Origin: CAZQKE01 sp964593865
Lineage (GTDB): Bacteria; Chloroflexota; Anaerolineae; JAAYZQ01
Length of the DNA stretch: 23,490 nucleotides
NCBI GenBank assembly: GCA_964593865.1
Contig: CAZQKE010000012.1
Coordinates: 1 to 23,490 of the forward strand
Direction: 5' to 3'
How positions within the stretch are numbered: position 1 is the stretch's first letter; each line of letters opens with the position of its first letter. Made by a program: the position numbers and the translations under genes. The notes beneath the pieces are model-generated. The model did not search any database and was not told the origin of the DNA. It saw only the letters and a list, made by a program, of their open reading frames with translations. Shown piece after piece: positions 6,772 to 14,058 of the stretch.

Positions 6772-7662
6772 GTGGTCAAAAAGAGCCAGAACAGGTCAAC
6801 CACCGGAGGACGGGTAGGCGTCGTTTCGGTTGGTCAAGCCGGGCTAAACGAGATCACCGCTCTGTTGCGCCGCCAAGGCGTCGGGTTGTCCCTTGCTTTC
6901 CCCGTTGAAAGGAAAGGCGACCCCGACGCCCTGCTGAACCCCTTGCTGACCGGCTTGCGCACCTGCCAAGAGGACGCCGCAACCGAGATCATCCTCTTTT
7001 TGGCCCCTCCCCTTCCTCCCGCCGTTGAACAGAGGGTGCTGGAGCAGGTCCGGCGAAGCGAAAAACCTACCGTGGTCTGTCTCCTGGGGGCCGACCCGCG
7101 CCACCTGTGGCGGGCCGGCGCCATCCCTGCCGCCCGTTTAGATGAAGCTGCGCTGCGGGCCGTCGCCTGGGTGCGGGGTTGGGATCAAGCCCTCATCTCC
7201 TCCCAGTTGGAAGACCTGGACGAAGCTATGGAGGCGCAAGCACGCGACGTACATTCCCGCCTGGCCCCAACCCGCCACCGGCTTTACGGCCTGTTCACCA
7301 GCGAGATCTTTTACCACGAAGCCCGGTCAATTCTCGGTAGATTGGCAGTGCCCGATTCCCACCTGAGCCTGCATCTGCTCCCTTCCCCGACGGAGCGGTT
7401 GACGCATTTGGGACAAGCCCTCACCGACCCCCAAGCTGCCGTCATCCTCCTAGACATTGTGTTGGGGAGGGAAACAAACCCCGCCCAAGACGTGATCGCC
7501 GCTTTGTCTCCCCGGCAGGACAACGTAGCCGTAATCGCTTACGTCAGCGGCCAAGAAGAGCAACGCACGGCCCAAGAGGACATCCTGCGCAGAGCAGGGA
7601 TCATCGTCGCCCCCAGCAGCGCAGCAGCAGCCTATATCGCCGGGCGGCTCGCCACGCGCTAA
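6772..7662 (+). CDS. Short FdrA-like protein (succinyl-CoA synthetase alpha-like fold)
   Basis: 296 residues. The first part ('GRVGVVSVGQAGLNEI', then 'DAATEIILFLAPPLPPAVEQRVL') matches the CoA-ligase-like domain of FdrA. The C-terminal part ('LYGLFTSEIFYHEARSILG', 'AVILLDIVLG', 'AGIIVAPSSAAAA') matches the FdrA C-terminal domain. FdrA proteins are usually about 500-550 residues with a CoA-binding Rossmann domain at the N-terminus; that domain is absent here. In enterobacteria FdrA works with YlbE and YlbF in oxamate (allantoin) metabolism; no such partners are present. GTG 6772 has a GGAG about seven bases upstream and follows the promoter closely, so the short form looks genuine. It is the first gene of an operon that ends with AcnX-small and IPK. 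Its substrate is unknown; it may act as a CoA- or carbamoyl-handling enzyme or a non-catalytic relative. Confidence 0.7.
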   Translation: MVKKSQNRSTTGGRVGVVSVGQAGLNEITALLRRQGVGLSLAFPVERKGDPDALLNPLLTGLRTCQEDAATEIILFLAPPLPPAVEQRVLEQVRRSEKPTVVCLLGADPRHLWRAGAIPAARLDEAALRAVAWVRGWDQALISSQLEDLDEAMEAQARDVHSRLAPTRHRLYGLFTSEIFYHEARSILGRLAVPDSHLSLHLLPSPTERLTHLGQALTDPQAAVILLDIVLGRETNPAQDVIAALSPRQDNVAVIAYVSGQEEQRTAQEDILRRAGIIVAPSSAAAAYIAGRLATR

Positions 7663-7705
7663 TGCCGTGGCGCAGGGCTGCCCTTTCCACACAAGGGAGG
7701 TCTGC

Positions 7706-7945
7706 ATGAAGATACGTAAAATGATCCGCAACTTTGGGATAGAAGTCTTGATCTACACCGCCTTGGTCGTGGCCTATTTCTTTCTGGTCCTGGAATTCCT
7801 GGGGGAACCGCTCCAACGGCTCTTTGAAAACAGCTTAGTCCTGTACGCCTTTGTCAGCCTGGCCTTGATCACGGCCCAGGGCTTGGTCTTGGAGTTTGTC
7901 ACCTCTTTTCTGATCGGCCAGTTGGGGCTGGATCGGTGGGATTAG
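7706..7945 (+). CDS. Small two-segment membrane protein, hypothetical
   Basis: 79 residues starting at ATG 7706, which has a strong AAGGGAGG site (7693-7700) five bases upstream. A 13-residue extension to the in-frame ATG at 7667 is unlikely because that start lacks such a site. The basic N-terminus (MKIRKMIRNFG) is followed by two hydrophobic segments, about residues 11-33 and 43-67. I do not recognise a family. It sits 43 bp after the FdrA-like gene and 10 bp before the TauE/SafE permease, so it may be an accessory subunit of that transporter. This is inference from position only. Confidence 0.7.
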   Translation: MKIRKMIRNFGIEVLIYTALVVAYFFLVLEFLGEPLQRLFENSLVLYAFVSLALITAQGLVLEFVTSFLIGQLGLDRWD

Positions 7946-7955
7946 GGAGAGGGCC

Positions 7956-8861
7956 ATGTATTTTCCCATCACGGGAGTCACAATTTCGCCTCTGTTCTTG
8001 GCCGGAGTAGGTTTTGCAGTCGGCCTGCTGGGGGGATTCTTTGGCGTAGGAGGGGGGTTTCTGGCCGGGCCGATGATGTTCCTTTCCGGCGTACCGATGA
8101 ACTTTGTCGTCGGCACCGACCTGGCCCACATGACCGGCAAGTCTATCGTCGCCGCCCGTCGCCACCGCGTTCTGGGCCACGTAGACAATAAACTGGGGAT
8201 CCTGATGGTGCTCGGCACCGTGCCCGGCATTGAGTTGGGCGCGCGGATCATAGAAGGGCTGGAGGCAGCGGGCAACATTGACCACGTCGTAGGCATCGCC
8301 TACATCGTCATCCTGCTGGGCATCGGGACCTTCACGGCCTGGGAGAGCCTGCGGGCAATACGGATGGTCCGCACCGAGCAGATGGACGCCAAAGACGCCC
8401 TGGCCTTCCGAGGCATCACCCGCCGAGTTCACCGCTTCCGCCTGCCCCCTTTGATCGCCTTGCCCGAATCGGGCATTGAGGAGATCTCGGTGTGGATTGT
8501 GCTGGGGGTGAGCTTCCTCACCGGCCTGCTTTCCGGCGTACTGGGCGTGGGTGGAGGGTTTATCCGTATGCCGATGCTGATCTACCTCATCGGCGTACCG
8601 ACCCACGTGGCCGTGGGAACCGATCTTTTTGAAGTGGTCATCTCCGCCGGCTATGGGACCGTCACCCATGCCCTGAAAGGCAACGTGGACATTCTGATGG
8701 CCCTGGTGATGCAGACGGGAGCGGCCATCGGCGCCCAGATCGGGGCCACGGCCACCAACTTTTTCGCCGGTCCACGCATTCGCCTGCTCTTTTCCATTTT
8801 GCCCTTCGTCGGGGCAGCGATGGTCATCCTACGGCTCGTTGGAATCTTGGGAGGACACTAG
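7956..8861 (+). CDS. TauE/SafE-family sulfite/anion exporter
   Basis: 301-residue inner-membrane permease with the two homologous halves of the TauE/SafE family. Each half has the glycine-rich signature: 'GFFGVGGGFLAGPMM' near residue 30 and 'GVLGVGGGFIRMPML' near residue 200, each followed by a 'V.VGTDL' motif. About eight membrane segments are visible, with a charged cytoplasmic loop near 130-165. Family members export sulfite, sulfoacetate or other organosulfur or carboxylate anions; the substrate here is unknown. ATG 7956 follows a GGGAGAGGG site. It sits 10 bp after the small membrane protein and 17 bp before the stress protein gene. A permease paired with a universal stress protein is common in bacteria. 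Confidence 0.88.
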   Translation: MYFPITGVTISPLFLAGVGFAVGLLGGFFGVGGGFLAGPMMFLSGVPMNFVVGTDLAHMTGKSIVAARRHRVLGHVDNKLGILMVLGTVPGIELGARIIEGLEAAGNIDHVVGIAYIVILLGIGTFTAWESLRAIRMVRTEQMDAKDALAFRGITRRVHRFRLPPLIALPESGIEEISVWIVLGVSFLTGLLSGVLGVGGGFIRMPMLIYLIGVPTHVAVGTDLFEVVISAGYGTVTHALKGNVDILMALVMQTGAAIGAQIGATATNFFAGPRIRLLFSILPFVGAAMVILRLVGILGGH

Positions 8862-8878
8862 GACGAGGGTGTAGAACG

Positions 8879-9712
8879 ATGAAAATGCTGCTTTGCACGA
8901 TCAGCTCGGAGCGGCGCGAACGGACGTTGGGGTTTGGAGCAGAAGTTGCCAAAGCCCTGGCGGCGGAAACAACCCTGTTGGGAGTGGCCGAGGAAGGCCA
9001 AGACCCTGCAGACCTGGAGCGTGCGTTGAACCGGACGGCGGACCACCTCCGCCAAGCGGGAGTGCCGGTGCAAGTGCACCTTGCTTCCGGCCCGGCGGAA
9101 AGCATCGTGATGACCGAAGTGGAAGAATGGCCCTATGACCTCGTCGCCATCGGTGCTCTGGCCGCCAAACGCTCTCGGCGGGCGATCCTGAACTCGGTGG
9201 GAATGCGTCTGATTGAACGCGGGAAGAACTCGGTGTTGCTGATCAAGGGGAACCGCCCTCCTCGCCTGGAACGGGTGCTCATTGCCATTTCGGGCACGGA
9301 ACACGGACACCTACCCGTCTGGGTCGGCGCGTCCCTGGCCTGTGGAGCCGGGGCCAAAGCCACGGTGCTCCACGTACTCGGCAACATGCCCGCCATGTAC
9401 ACCGGCCTGGAAAAAATGGAGGAAACCCTGGACGAGCTGCTGCAATCGGATACAGAATTGGCGCGGGAGATGCGCTGGGCAGCCCAGGTCGTCAAAGCCG
9501 AGTGCCGCATTTCGGAGGTCAAGCTACGGCGGGGCGTCGCCGCCGACGAAATCCTGCAAGAAGGCCGGGAAGGGGACTATGATGTCATCGTCCTCGGCTC
9601 ATCCCGGAACGTCGGCGGCTTGGTCCGCGCCCTGATGGGTGACCTCACCCGCGAGATCGCCCAGCGCGCCGACCGCCCCGTCCTGGTCGTCCGACCTGTG
9701 GAGAGGGATTGA
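8879..9712 (+). CDS. Tandem universal stress protein (two UspA domains)
   Basis: 277 residues made of two Usp-like alpha/beta domains. The first (about 1-125) ends 'VGMRLIERGKNSVLLIKG'; the second (about 130-275) starts 'LERVLIAISGTEHG' and ends 'ADRPVLVVRP', the standard Usp C-terminal strand. The ATP-binding pattern G-x2-G-x9-G-S/T near the end is not cleanly present: the region reads GSSRNVGGLVRALMGDLTREI, with shifted spacing. ATP binding is therefore uncertain. It follows the TauE/SafE gene by 17 bp and precedes the AcnX small subunit by 6 bp, within one operon. Such cytoplasmic proteins often modulate transporters or stress survival. Confidence 0.87.
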   Translation: MKMLLCTISSERRERTLGFGAEVAKALAAETTLLGVAEEGQDPADLERALNRTADHLRQAGVPVQVHLASGPAESIVMTEVEEWPYDLVAIGALAAKRSRRAILNSVGMRLIERGKNSVLLIKGNRPPRLERVLIAISGTEHGHLPVWVGASLACGAGAKATVLHVLGNMPAMYTGLEKMEETLDELLQSDTELAREMRWAAQVVKAECRISEVKLRRGVAADEILQEGREGDYDVIVLGSSRNVGGLVRALMGDLTREIAQRADRPVLVVRPVERD

Positions 9713-9718
9713 AGCCCT

Positions 9719-10111
9719 ATGCGCCTAGAGCTGCACGGTCGGGTCGTCAAATCCGGTTCCGCGGAGGGATCGGCTCTGGTTTCGCCGGAGCCGATTGGCT
9801 TTCTGGGGGGAGTGGACCCGGAGAGGGGCATTGTGATTGAGCCGGGGCATCCCCTGGAAGGGCAAAGCATTGCCGGGCGCGTGTTGGTCTTTCCCACCGG
9901 GAAAGGCAGCACCGTCGGTTCTTACACCCTGTACCGCCTGGCCCGGAACGGTAAGGCCCCGGCCGCCATCATCAACGCCGAAAGCGAGGCCATCGTGGCC
10001 GTAGGAGCCATCATCGGCGGGATTCCGATGGTAGATCGGGTGGACATCGGTCGCATCCACACCGGCGACCGGGTGCGGGTGGAAGGCGGGCGCGTGACGG
10101 TGGAGCGGTGA
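9719..10111 (+). CDS. AcnX / phosphomevalonate dehydratase small (swivel) subunit
   Basis: 130 residues matching the AcnX swivel domain (DUF126). The motifs are 'GSAEGSALVS' (13-22), 'GFLGGVDPERGIVI' (27-40), 'HPLEGQSIAGRVLVFP' (44-59) and the phosphate-binding loop PTGKGST (59-65), followed by 'NGKAPAAII'. In archaea this small subunit pairs with a separate AcnX large subunit to dehydrate (R)-5-phosphomevalonate to trans-anhydromevalonate 5-phosphate; bacterial AcnX relatives also include cis-3-hydroxyproline dehydratases. The next gene, overlapping by 4 bp, is isopentenyl phosphate kinase, the last step of that archaeal mevalonate route. This makes the phosphomevalonate role much more likely than the proline one. 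The large Fe-S subunit and the UbiD-like decarboxylase are not in the window. The ATG is preceded by GAGAGGGA, with a rather long spacer. Confidence 0.85.
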   Translation: MRLELHGRVVKSGSAEGSALVSPEPIGFLGGVDPERGIVIEPGHPLEGQSIAGRVLVFPTGKGSTVGSYTLYRLARNGKAPAAIINAESEAIVAVGAIIGGIPMVDRVDIGRIHTGDRVRVEGGRVTVER

Positions 10112-10920
10112 GGGAGCTACTGTTCGTCAAGCTAGGCGGTTCGGTCATCACGGACAAGGCCCGACCGGGGACGGCCCGACCGGAAGTAATCGCCCGTTTG
10201 GCAAAGGAAACCTCCTCGGCTCTGACCGCCCGGACCGAGCTGCGCCTCCTCTTGGGGCACGGCAGCGGCTCCTTCGGACATGTCGCAGCCCACCGTTACG
10301 GCACGCGCCGAGGGGTACACACCCCGGCCCAATGGCGGGGTTTTGTCCGGGTGGCAGCGGCAGCCGCCCGCCTCAACCGCCTGGTGACGGAAACTTTTTT
10401 GGCCGCCGGTGTGCCGGTCTGGTCGCTGCAGCCTTCGGCCTCGGCCCTTTGCCGAGAGGGGAACTTGCTCACCCTGGAGATCGCCCCCATTGCGACGGCC
10501 CTGGCCCGGGGAGTGATCCCCCTGCTCTACGGCGACGTGGCCCTGGATGAGACCCGCGGCGGAACCATCATCTCCACGGAGCAGATCTTTGTCTTCTTGG
10601 CCCGCCGCCTCCATCCCACCCGCCTGATCCTGGTCGGTGCGGTGGACGGCGTGTTTGAAAGCGACCCCATGCGCAATCCCTCGGCCCGGCCTGTACCCCG
10701 CATCTCCCAAGCCAATTGGGAAGCGGTGCACAGATCGCTGAGCGGCTCCTACGCCACCGATGTCACCGGCGGGATGCTGAGCAAAGTCGAAGCGATGGTC
10801 GCCCTGGCGCGGGAAATGCCAAACCTGACGATCCACCTTATCTCCGGGCGAAGGGAAGGGGCATTGGAGACGGCCCTCCTGACCCCCGAATCTGCCGGCG
10901 GGACGGAGATCCGATGGTAG
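10108..10920 (+). CDS. Isopentenyl phosphate kinase
   Basis: 270 residues of the amino-acid-kinase fold. It phosphorylates isopentenyl phosphate with ATP to give isopentenyl diphosphate, the isoprenoid building block. The N-terminal 'VKLGGSVITDK' holds the ATP-phosphate-binding K8 and glycines. 'GHGSGSFGH' (50-58) ends in the histidine (H58) that marks IPK and separates it from other kinases of this fold. 'DVTGGMLSKVEA' near residue 215 is the usual nucleotide-binding segment. It starts at GTG 10108 inside the stop of the AcnX-small gene (GTGA overlap), implying coupled translation. IPK is typical of archaea and plants but is also known from Chloroflexota. Here it probably closes an archaeal-type mevalonate pathway and feeds quinones, carotenoids and lipid carriers. 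Confidence 0.92.
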   Translation: MRELLFVKLGGSVITDKARPGTARPEVIARLAKETSSALTARTELRLLLGHGSGSFGHVAAHRYGTRRGVHTPAQWRGFVRVAAAAARLNRLVTETFLAAGVPVWSLQPSASALCREGNLLTLEIAPIATALARGVIPLLYGDVALDETRGGTIISTEQIFVFLARRLHPTRLILVGAVDGVFESDPMRNPSARPVPRISQANWEAVHRSLSGSYATDVTGGMLSKVEAMVALAREMPNLTIHLISGRREGALETALLTPESAGGTEIRW

Positions 10921-10928
10921 AGCACGTG

Positions 10929-10947
10929 ATCCCAGGGGAAATGGGAT
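10929..10947 (+). other. Small hairpin after the IPK operon
   Basis: A perfect 6-bp stem (atccca / tgggat) with a seven-base loop starts 9 bp after the IPK stop. No T-tract follows, so termination by it alone is doubtful. The rest of 10921-11195 holds a repeat arm (10990-11016), a promoter and a leader hairpin, but no gene. Confidence 0.4.
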
Positions 10948-10989
10948 TAGGGCCAGAGCAAAGTTTCATACCGAAGTGTACACCGTTTC

Positions 10990-11016
10990 TCTCCGTGCCC
11001 TCGGCGTCTCTGCGGT
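10990..11016. repeat. Solo arm of the window's palindromic intergenic repeat
   Basis: Read on the minus strand, the 27 bases start ACCGCAGAGACGCCGAGGG and match, apart from scattered changes, the arms of the palindromic element at 23244-23320 (ACCGCCAAGACGCCAAGAG and ACCGCAAAGGCGCGAAGGG). All follow the pattern ACCGC-AG-CGC-AG-GC-C. Only one arm is present here, so it is a remnant or half-copy of the same family. Confidence 0.6.
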
Positions 11017-11072
11017 GAAACCGGCAGCGAAGACGATAAATGCACTTGCCCTGGGAATGTGATCGGCCTGAC

Positions 11073-11135
11073 TTGCCTGATGGGATAAAAAGTGCTAAGA
11101 TAGGCGCGGGCGGGGATGGAGCAACCCCGCGCCTA
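11073..11135 (+). promoter_or_regulatory. Promoter and leader hairpin of the iscUX operon
   Basis: TTGCCT (11073-11078) and TAAGAT (11096-11101) are separated by exactly 17 bp, a good sigma-70-type match (four of six and five of six). The start site would fall near 11108. Overlapping it, a 10-bp inverted repeat (taggcgcggg 11101-11110 with cccgcgccta 11126-11135) could form a hairpin at the very 5' end of the transcript, or act as an operator. The start codon lies about 60 bp further on. Confidence 0.65.
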
Positions 11136-11195
11136 CTGCGGGCCACAACCTGCATCCGGCCCGGCAAGATAATCTGAAGACGATGGAGGTTTCGA

Positions 11196-11837
11196 TTGGA
11201 ATATAGCGACAAGGTCATGGACCATTTTATGAACCCCCGCAACGTGGGGGTCATTGAGGACGCCGACGGAGTGGGACGCACCGGAAACCCCGTCTGCGGC
11301 GATCTGATGGAGATGTCGGTCAAGATCAAGGACAATGTGATCACCGACATCAAATTTCGGACCTTTGGCTGCGGGGCGGCCATCGCCACCAGCTCCATGG
11401 CCACCGAACTCATCAAAGGCAAAACCGTCGACGAGGCGTTGGAGATCACAAACCGGGCCATCGCCGAGGCGTTGGACGGCCTGCCGCCGATCAAAATGCA
11501 CTGCTCGGTCCTGGCCGCCGACGCCCTGCGGGCTGCCCTGGCCGACTATTACACCCGCCGGGGGGAACTGGAAAAGGCGGCGGAACTGGTCAAAGACGAC
11601 GTTGTCGCTCCCCAGGATGTGGAAGAAGCGCGGCAACCCCTCCATTGGAGCGACTTTAGCCGCATGGTGCGCGCCCTGCACAAAGCCTATCCCGATGTAG
11701 ACCCCCTGGACCTGAGCCTATCCAAACTCTTCAAAATGATCCTCAACCTGCCCGGCTTTGACGATGACCCCGACGCTGCCAACGAAGAAATGCTGGAAAA
11801 ACTACAAATGGCCTGGCACGAAGTCCGGGCCGGGTAG
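11196..11837 (+). CDS. IscU-IscX fusion: Fe-S cluster scaffold with IscX-like domain
   Basis: 213 residues starting at TTG 11196, with GGAGG six bases upstream. Residues 1-130 are an IscU/NifU-type scaffold with all three cluster ligands, C34 (in NPVCGD with D36), C59 (in FGCGAAI) and C103 (in KMHCSVLA). It assembles [2Fe-2S] and [4Fe-4S] clusters from cysteine-desulfurase sulfur. Residues 148-213 ('LHWSDFSRMVRALHKAYPDVDP' region, then 'PGFDDDPDAANEEMLEKL') follow IscX closely, including the acidic iron-binding 'DFDDDP'-like stretch. IscX normally is a separate 65-residue protein that binds IscS and tunes cluster assembly. A 17-residue charged linker joins the two. No iscS, iscA or fdx is in the window. 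It is the first gene of the five-gene operon ending with MOSC. Confidence 0.88.
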   Translation: MEYSDKVMDHFMNPRNVGVIEDADGVGRTGNPVCGDLMEMSVKIKDNVITDIKFRTFGCGAAIATSSMATELIKGKTVDEALEITNRAIAEALDGLPPIKMHCSVLAADALRAALADYYTRRGELEKAAELVKDDVVAPQDVEEARQPLHWSDFSRMVRALHKAYPDVDPLDLSLSKLFKMILNLPGFDDDPDAANEEMLEKLQMAWHEVRAG

Positions 11838-11853
11838 GTGAAAGGTTTGTGAC

Positions 11854-13134
11854 ATGATTATCACCATGATTTTGGGACTGGTTGTCTCCCTCAGCATCCT
11901 GATCTTTATCCACGAGTGGGGACACTATGCCGCCGCCAAAGCATCGGGCATCGTTGTTGAAGAATTCGGCTTTGGCTACCCACCGCGCCTGTTGACCTTT
12001 TGGCGCACCGAAGGCAAGATCGTCATCAACGGTCGGGAGATCATCATCCCCCGCAAGACCAAACTCCCCGAAGGGCTGCAAGCCCGAATGACCGTTCGCT
12101 ACGAGACCGAAGAGGACCGGAAAGGCCGCCTCATCCTGACCCACATCCGAGTTTCGGATTCGGCCGAGGGGGAAGGTTCCGTCGGTTCCATAGAGTTCCT
12201 TGATCCGGGCACGATCTTTACCCTCAACGCCGTTCCTTTTGGCGGCTTTGCCAAGATGCTGGGCGAGGAGGACCCCACCTTTCCCGGAAGCCTGGCCAGC
12301 AAAAGCAAGCGAACCCGCGTCTTTGTCCTTGCCGCCGGGGCCGCGATGAACCTGCTCACGGCGATCCTCTTTTTCGCCCTGGCGTTTATGCTGGGCGGAC
12401 CGGCCATCGCCAATCCGGAAAACGCCGTCGTCACCTCCATCGCCCCCGGTTCACCGGCGGAAGAGGTCGGCCTCCAGCCCAACGACATCATCCTGCGGGC
12501 CGATGACGTTGAGATCATCGCCGTCGCCGACCTACCGGCCTATGTGCAGGAGCACTTGGGCGAGCCGATTGTACTCACCGTCCGGCGGGGCGATGAGATC
12601 ATGGAGATCTCGGTCGTGCCGCGCCCAAACCCGCCCCCCGGCGAAGGAGCCATCGGCATCGGCTTGGCTCCTCGCACAACGATCCGCCAATACTCCTTGC
12701 CCCAGGCGTTGTGGCTGGGCCTGCAACAGACGGTGCGCATGGCCGGGTTCATCTTTACCGTGCCCGTTCAGATCATCAAGGGCCTTATCCCCGTTGAGAT
12801 GGCCCGGCCTGTCGGCCCGGTAGGAGTGGGCCAGATGGTCGGCGACGCGGTCAACTACTCTCTGGACACCGGCTGGTGGTTCCCCGTGATGCAGCTGATG
12901 GGCAGCCTGAGTGTGGCACTGGCCGTGACCAACCTGCTACCCCTACCGGGCCTAGATGGAGGCCGTATCCTCTTTGTCATCGTGGAGGGGCTGCGCGGGC
13001 GGCGCATAGACCCGGCCAAGGAGGGGCTGATCCACCTGATCGGCATGGCCTTTTTGGTAGCCTTGATGCTGCTCATCACGTGGCAGGACCTGGTCAACCC
13101 CCTCCCACCGGTAGACTGGTCAAGCTTGTTCTGA
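11854..13134 (+). CDS. RseP/RasP-type site-2 intramembrane zinc metalloprotease
   Basis: 426 residues, close to Bacillus RasP in length. The zinc-binding HEWGH (H20, E21, H24) lies in the first membrane segment. A long polar loop (25-145) ends in 'NAVPFGGFAKMLGEEDP', the usual membrane-reentrant region. One PDZ domain spans about 190-265 ('VTSIAPGSPAEEVGLQPNDIIL'). The third zinc ligand D368 is in 'NLLPLPGLDGGR' (360-371), and a last segment ends the protein. It cleaves membrane-bound substrates such as anti-sigma factors or leftover signal peptides. ATG 11854 has AAGG about eight bases upstream and lies 16 bp after iscUX. In many genomes rseP sits with dxr, uppS and cdsA; here it is instead inside an Fe-S and MOSC operon. 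Confidence 0.92.
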   Translation: MIITMILGLVVSLSILIFIHEWGHYAAAKASGIVVEEFGFGYPPRLLTFWRTEGKIVINGREIIIPRKTKLPEGLQARMTVRYETEEDRKGRLILTHIRVSDSAEGEGSVGSIEFLDPGTIFTLNAVPFGGFAKMLGEEDPTFPGSLASKSKRTRVFVLAAGAAMNLLTAILFFALAFMLGGPAIANPENAVVTSIAPGSPAEEVGLQPNDIILRADDVEIIAVADLPAYVQEHLGEPIVLTVRRGDEIMEISVVPRPNPPPGEGAIGIGLAPRTTIRQYSLPQALWLGLQQTVRMAGFIFTVPVQIIKGLIPVEMARPVGPVGVGQMVGDAVNYSLDTGWWFPVMQLMGSLSVALAVTNLLPLPGLDGGRILFVIVEGLRGRRIDPAKEGLIHLIGMAFLVALMLLITWQDLVNPLPPVDWSSLF

Positions 13135-13144
13135 GGCGAGTACA

Positions 13145-14053
13145 TTGAAAAAGTGTAGTCGTTGCGGCGCAGAACTTTCCGACGAACAGATCATCTGCCC
13201 CCACTGTGGGAAACCCCGGCGGCAGCCACGCCGGGTGCGTTGTCGCCACTGCGGCACGGTAAGCCGTAGCAACCTCCAAGTTTGCCCGGCCTGTGGCGAA
13301 CCGCTACAGGCCGATTGGCTGCGCCCCTTGCTGCTGGGATTCGGCACGCTGTTCCTCTTGGCCCTGGTCGGGGGGATCGGCTATTGGCTGTGGCTCACCC
13401 TACCCCGCGTGCAGCCGGAGGCCGTCGTCAACACGGTGCAGGCCGTAGCCAGCGAAGCCCCCGTCCTGGTAGAGATTCCGACACTGACCCCTTCCCTGAC
13501 GCCCTCCATCACCCCCTCACCGACCAACACACCGACTCCGACGCCCACCCCCACCCAGACGCCGACGCCCACCAGCACGCCGACGCCTACCAACACTCCA
13601 ACTCCGACAAACACCCCCACCATTACCCCGACGCCCACCCGCGCCCGGCCTACCAATACCCCCACGCCCAAAACCACACCCACTTTCACACCGACGCCCC
13701 GGCCCACATTGGAGCCGCCCATCCCGGACAGACCGGAGGATGGCGCCGTCTTCAACGGGGCGGATGCCAAGATTGAACTGGGGTGGAACAGCAACTACAC
13801 CCTCGCTCCCGACGAATGCTACCTGGTCACCCTACGTTGGACCGAAAAAGGGGCTACCGCCCAATCCTCCGTCTGCGTGCAACGGCCATCCTGGTTCGTA
13901 GATGCGGGGCTGTACCTCCGGGCCGACCAGGAAACAGAGCGGGTCTACTATTGGAGCGTGCGCCTGGCCCGCAAAACGACCGACGATGAGGGCCAAGAGC
14001 AGTACATCCCTCTGAGTCCGCCCAGTGAGGAGCGGTCCTTCTACTGGAAGTAG
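13145..14053 (+). CDS. Double zinc-ribbon, single-span membrane protein with Thr/Pro linker
   Basis: 302 residues starting at TTG 13145, with GAGG seven bases upstream and 10 bp after the protease gene. Residues 4-50 hold two zinc ribbons (C4, C7, C18, C21 and C33, C36, C47, C50). A membrane segment (about 61-86) follows, then a Thr/Pro-rich linker (about 112-190) and a C-terminal domain (about 195-302) with beta-strand character: 'ELGWNSNYTLAPDECYLV', 'YYWSVRLARK'. Ribbons would face the cytoplasm and the linker and beta domain the outside. The type is common in Chloroflexota, and no function is known. A sensing or envelope-tethering role is only a guess. Confidence 0.82.
   Translation: MKKCSRCGAELSDEQIICPHCGKPRRQPRRVRCRHCGTVSRSNLQVCPACGEPLQADWLRPLLLGFGTLFLLALVGGIGYWLWLTLPRVQPEAVVNTVQAVASEAPVLVEIPTLTPSLTPSITPSPTNTPTPTPTPTQTPTPTSTPTPTNTPTPTNTPTITPTPTRARPTNTPTPKTTPTFTPTPRPTLEPPIPDRPEDGAVFNGADAKIELGWNSNYTLAPDECYLVTLRWTEKGATAQSSVCVQRPSWFVDAGLYLRADQETERVYYWSVRLARKTTDDEGQEQYIPLSPPSEERSFYWK
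13487..13710 (+). repeat. Low-complexity Thr/Pro-coding repeat
   Basis: An imperfect run of ACC, CCG, ACG and CCC codons giving TP-rich peptide (such as TPTPTPTQTPTPTSTP). It forms the extracytoplasmic linker of the zinc-ribbon protein and is a place where length changes by slippage are expected. Confidence 0.85.
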
Positions 14054-14058
14054 TCATC

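Noticed and set aside
13381..13794. Minus-strand Val/Gly-rich open frame
   Set aside because: It is the antisense reading of the Thr/Pro-coding repeat and has the repetitive composition this predicts.
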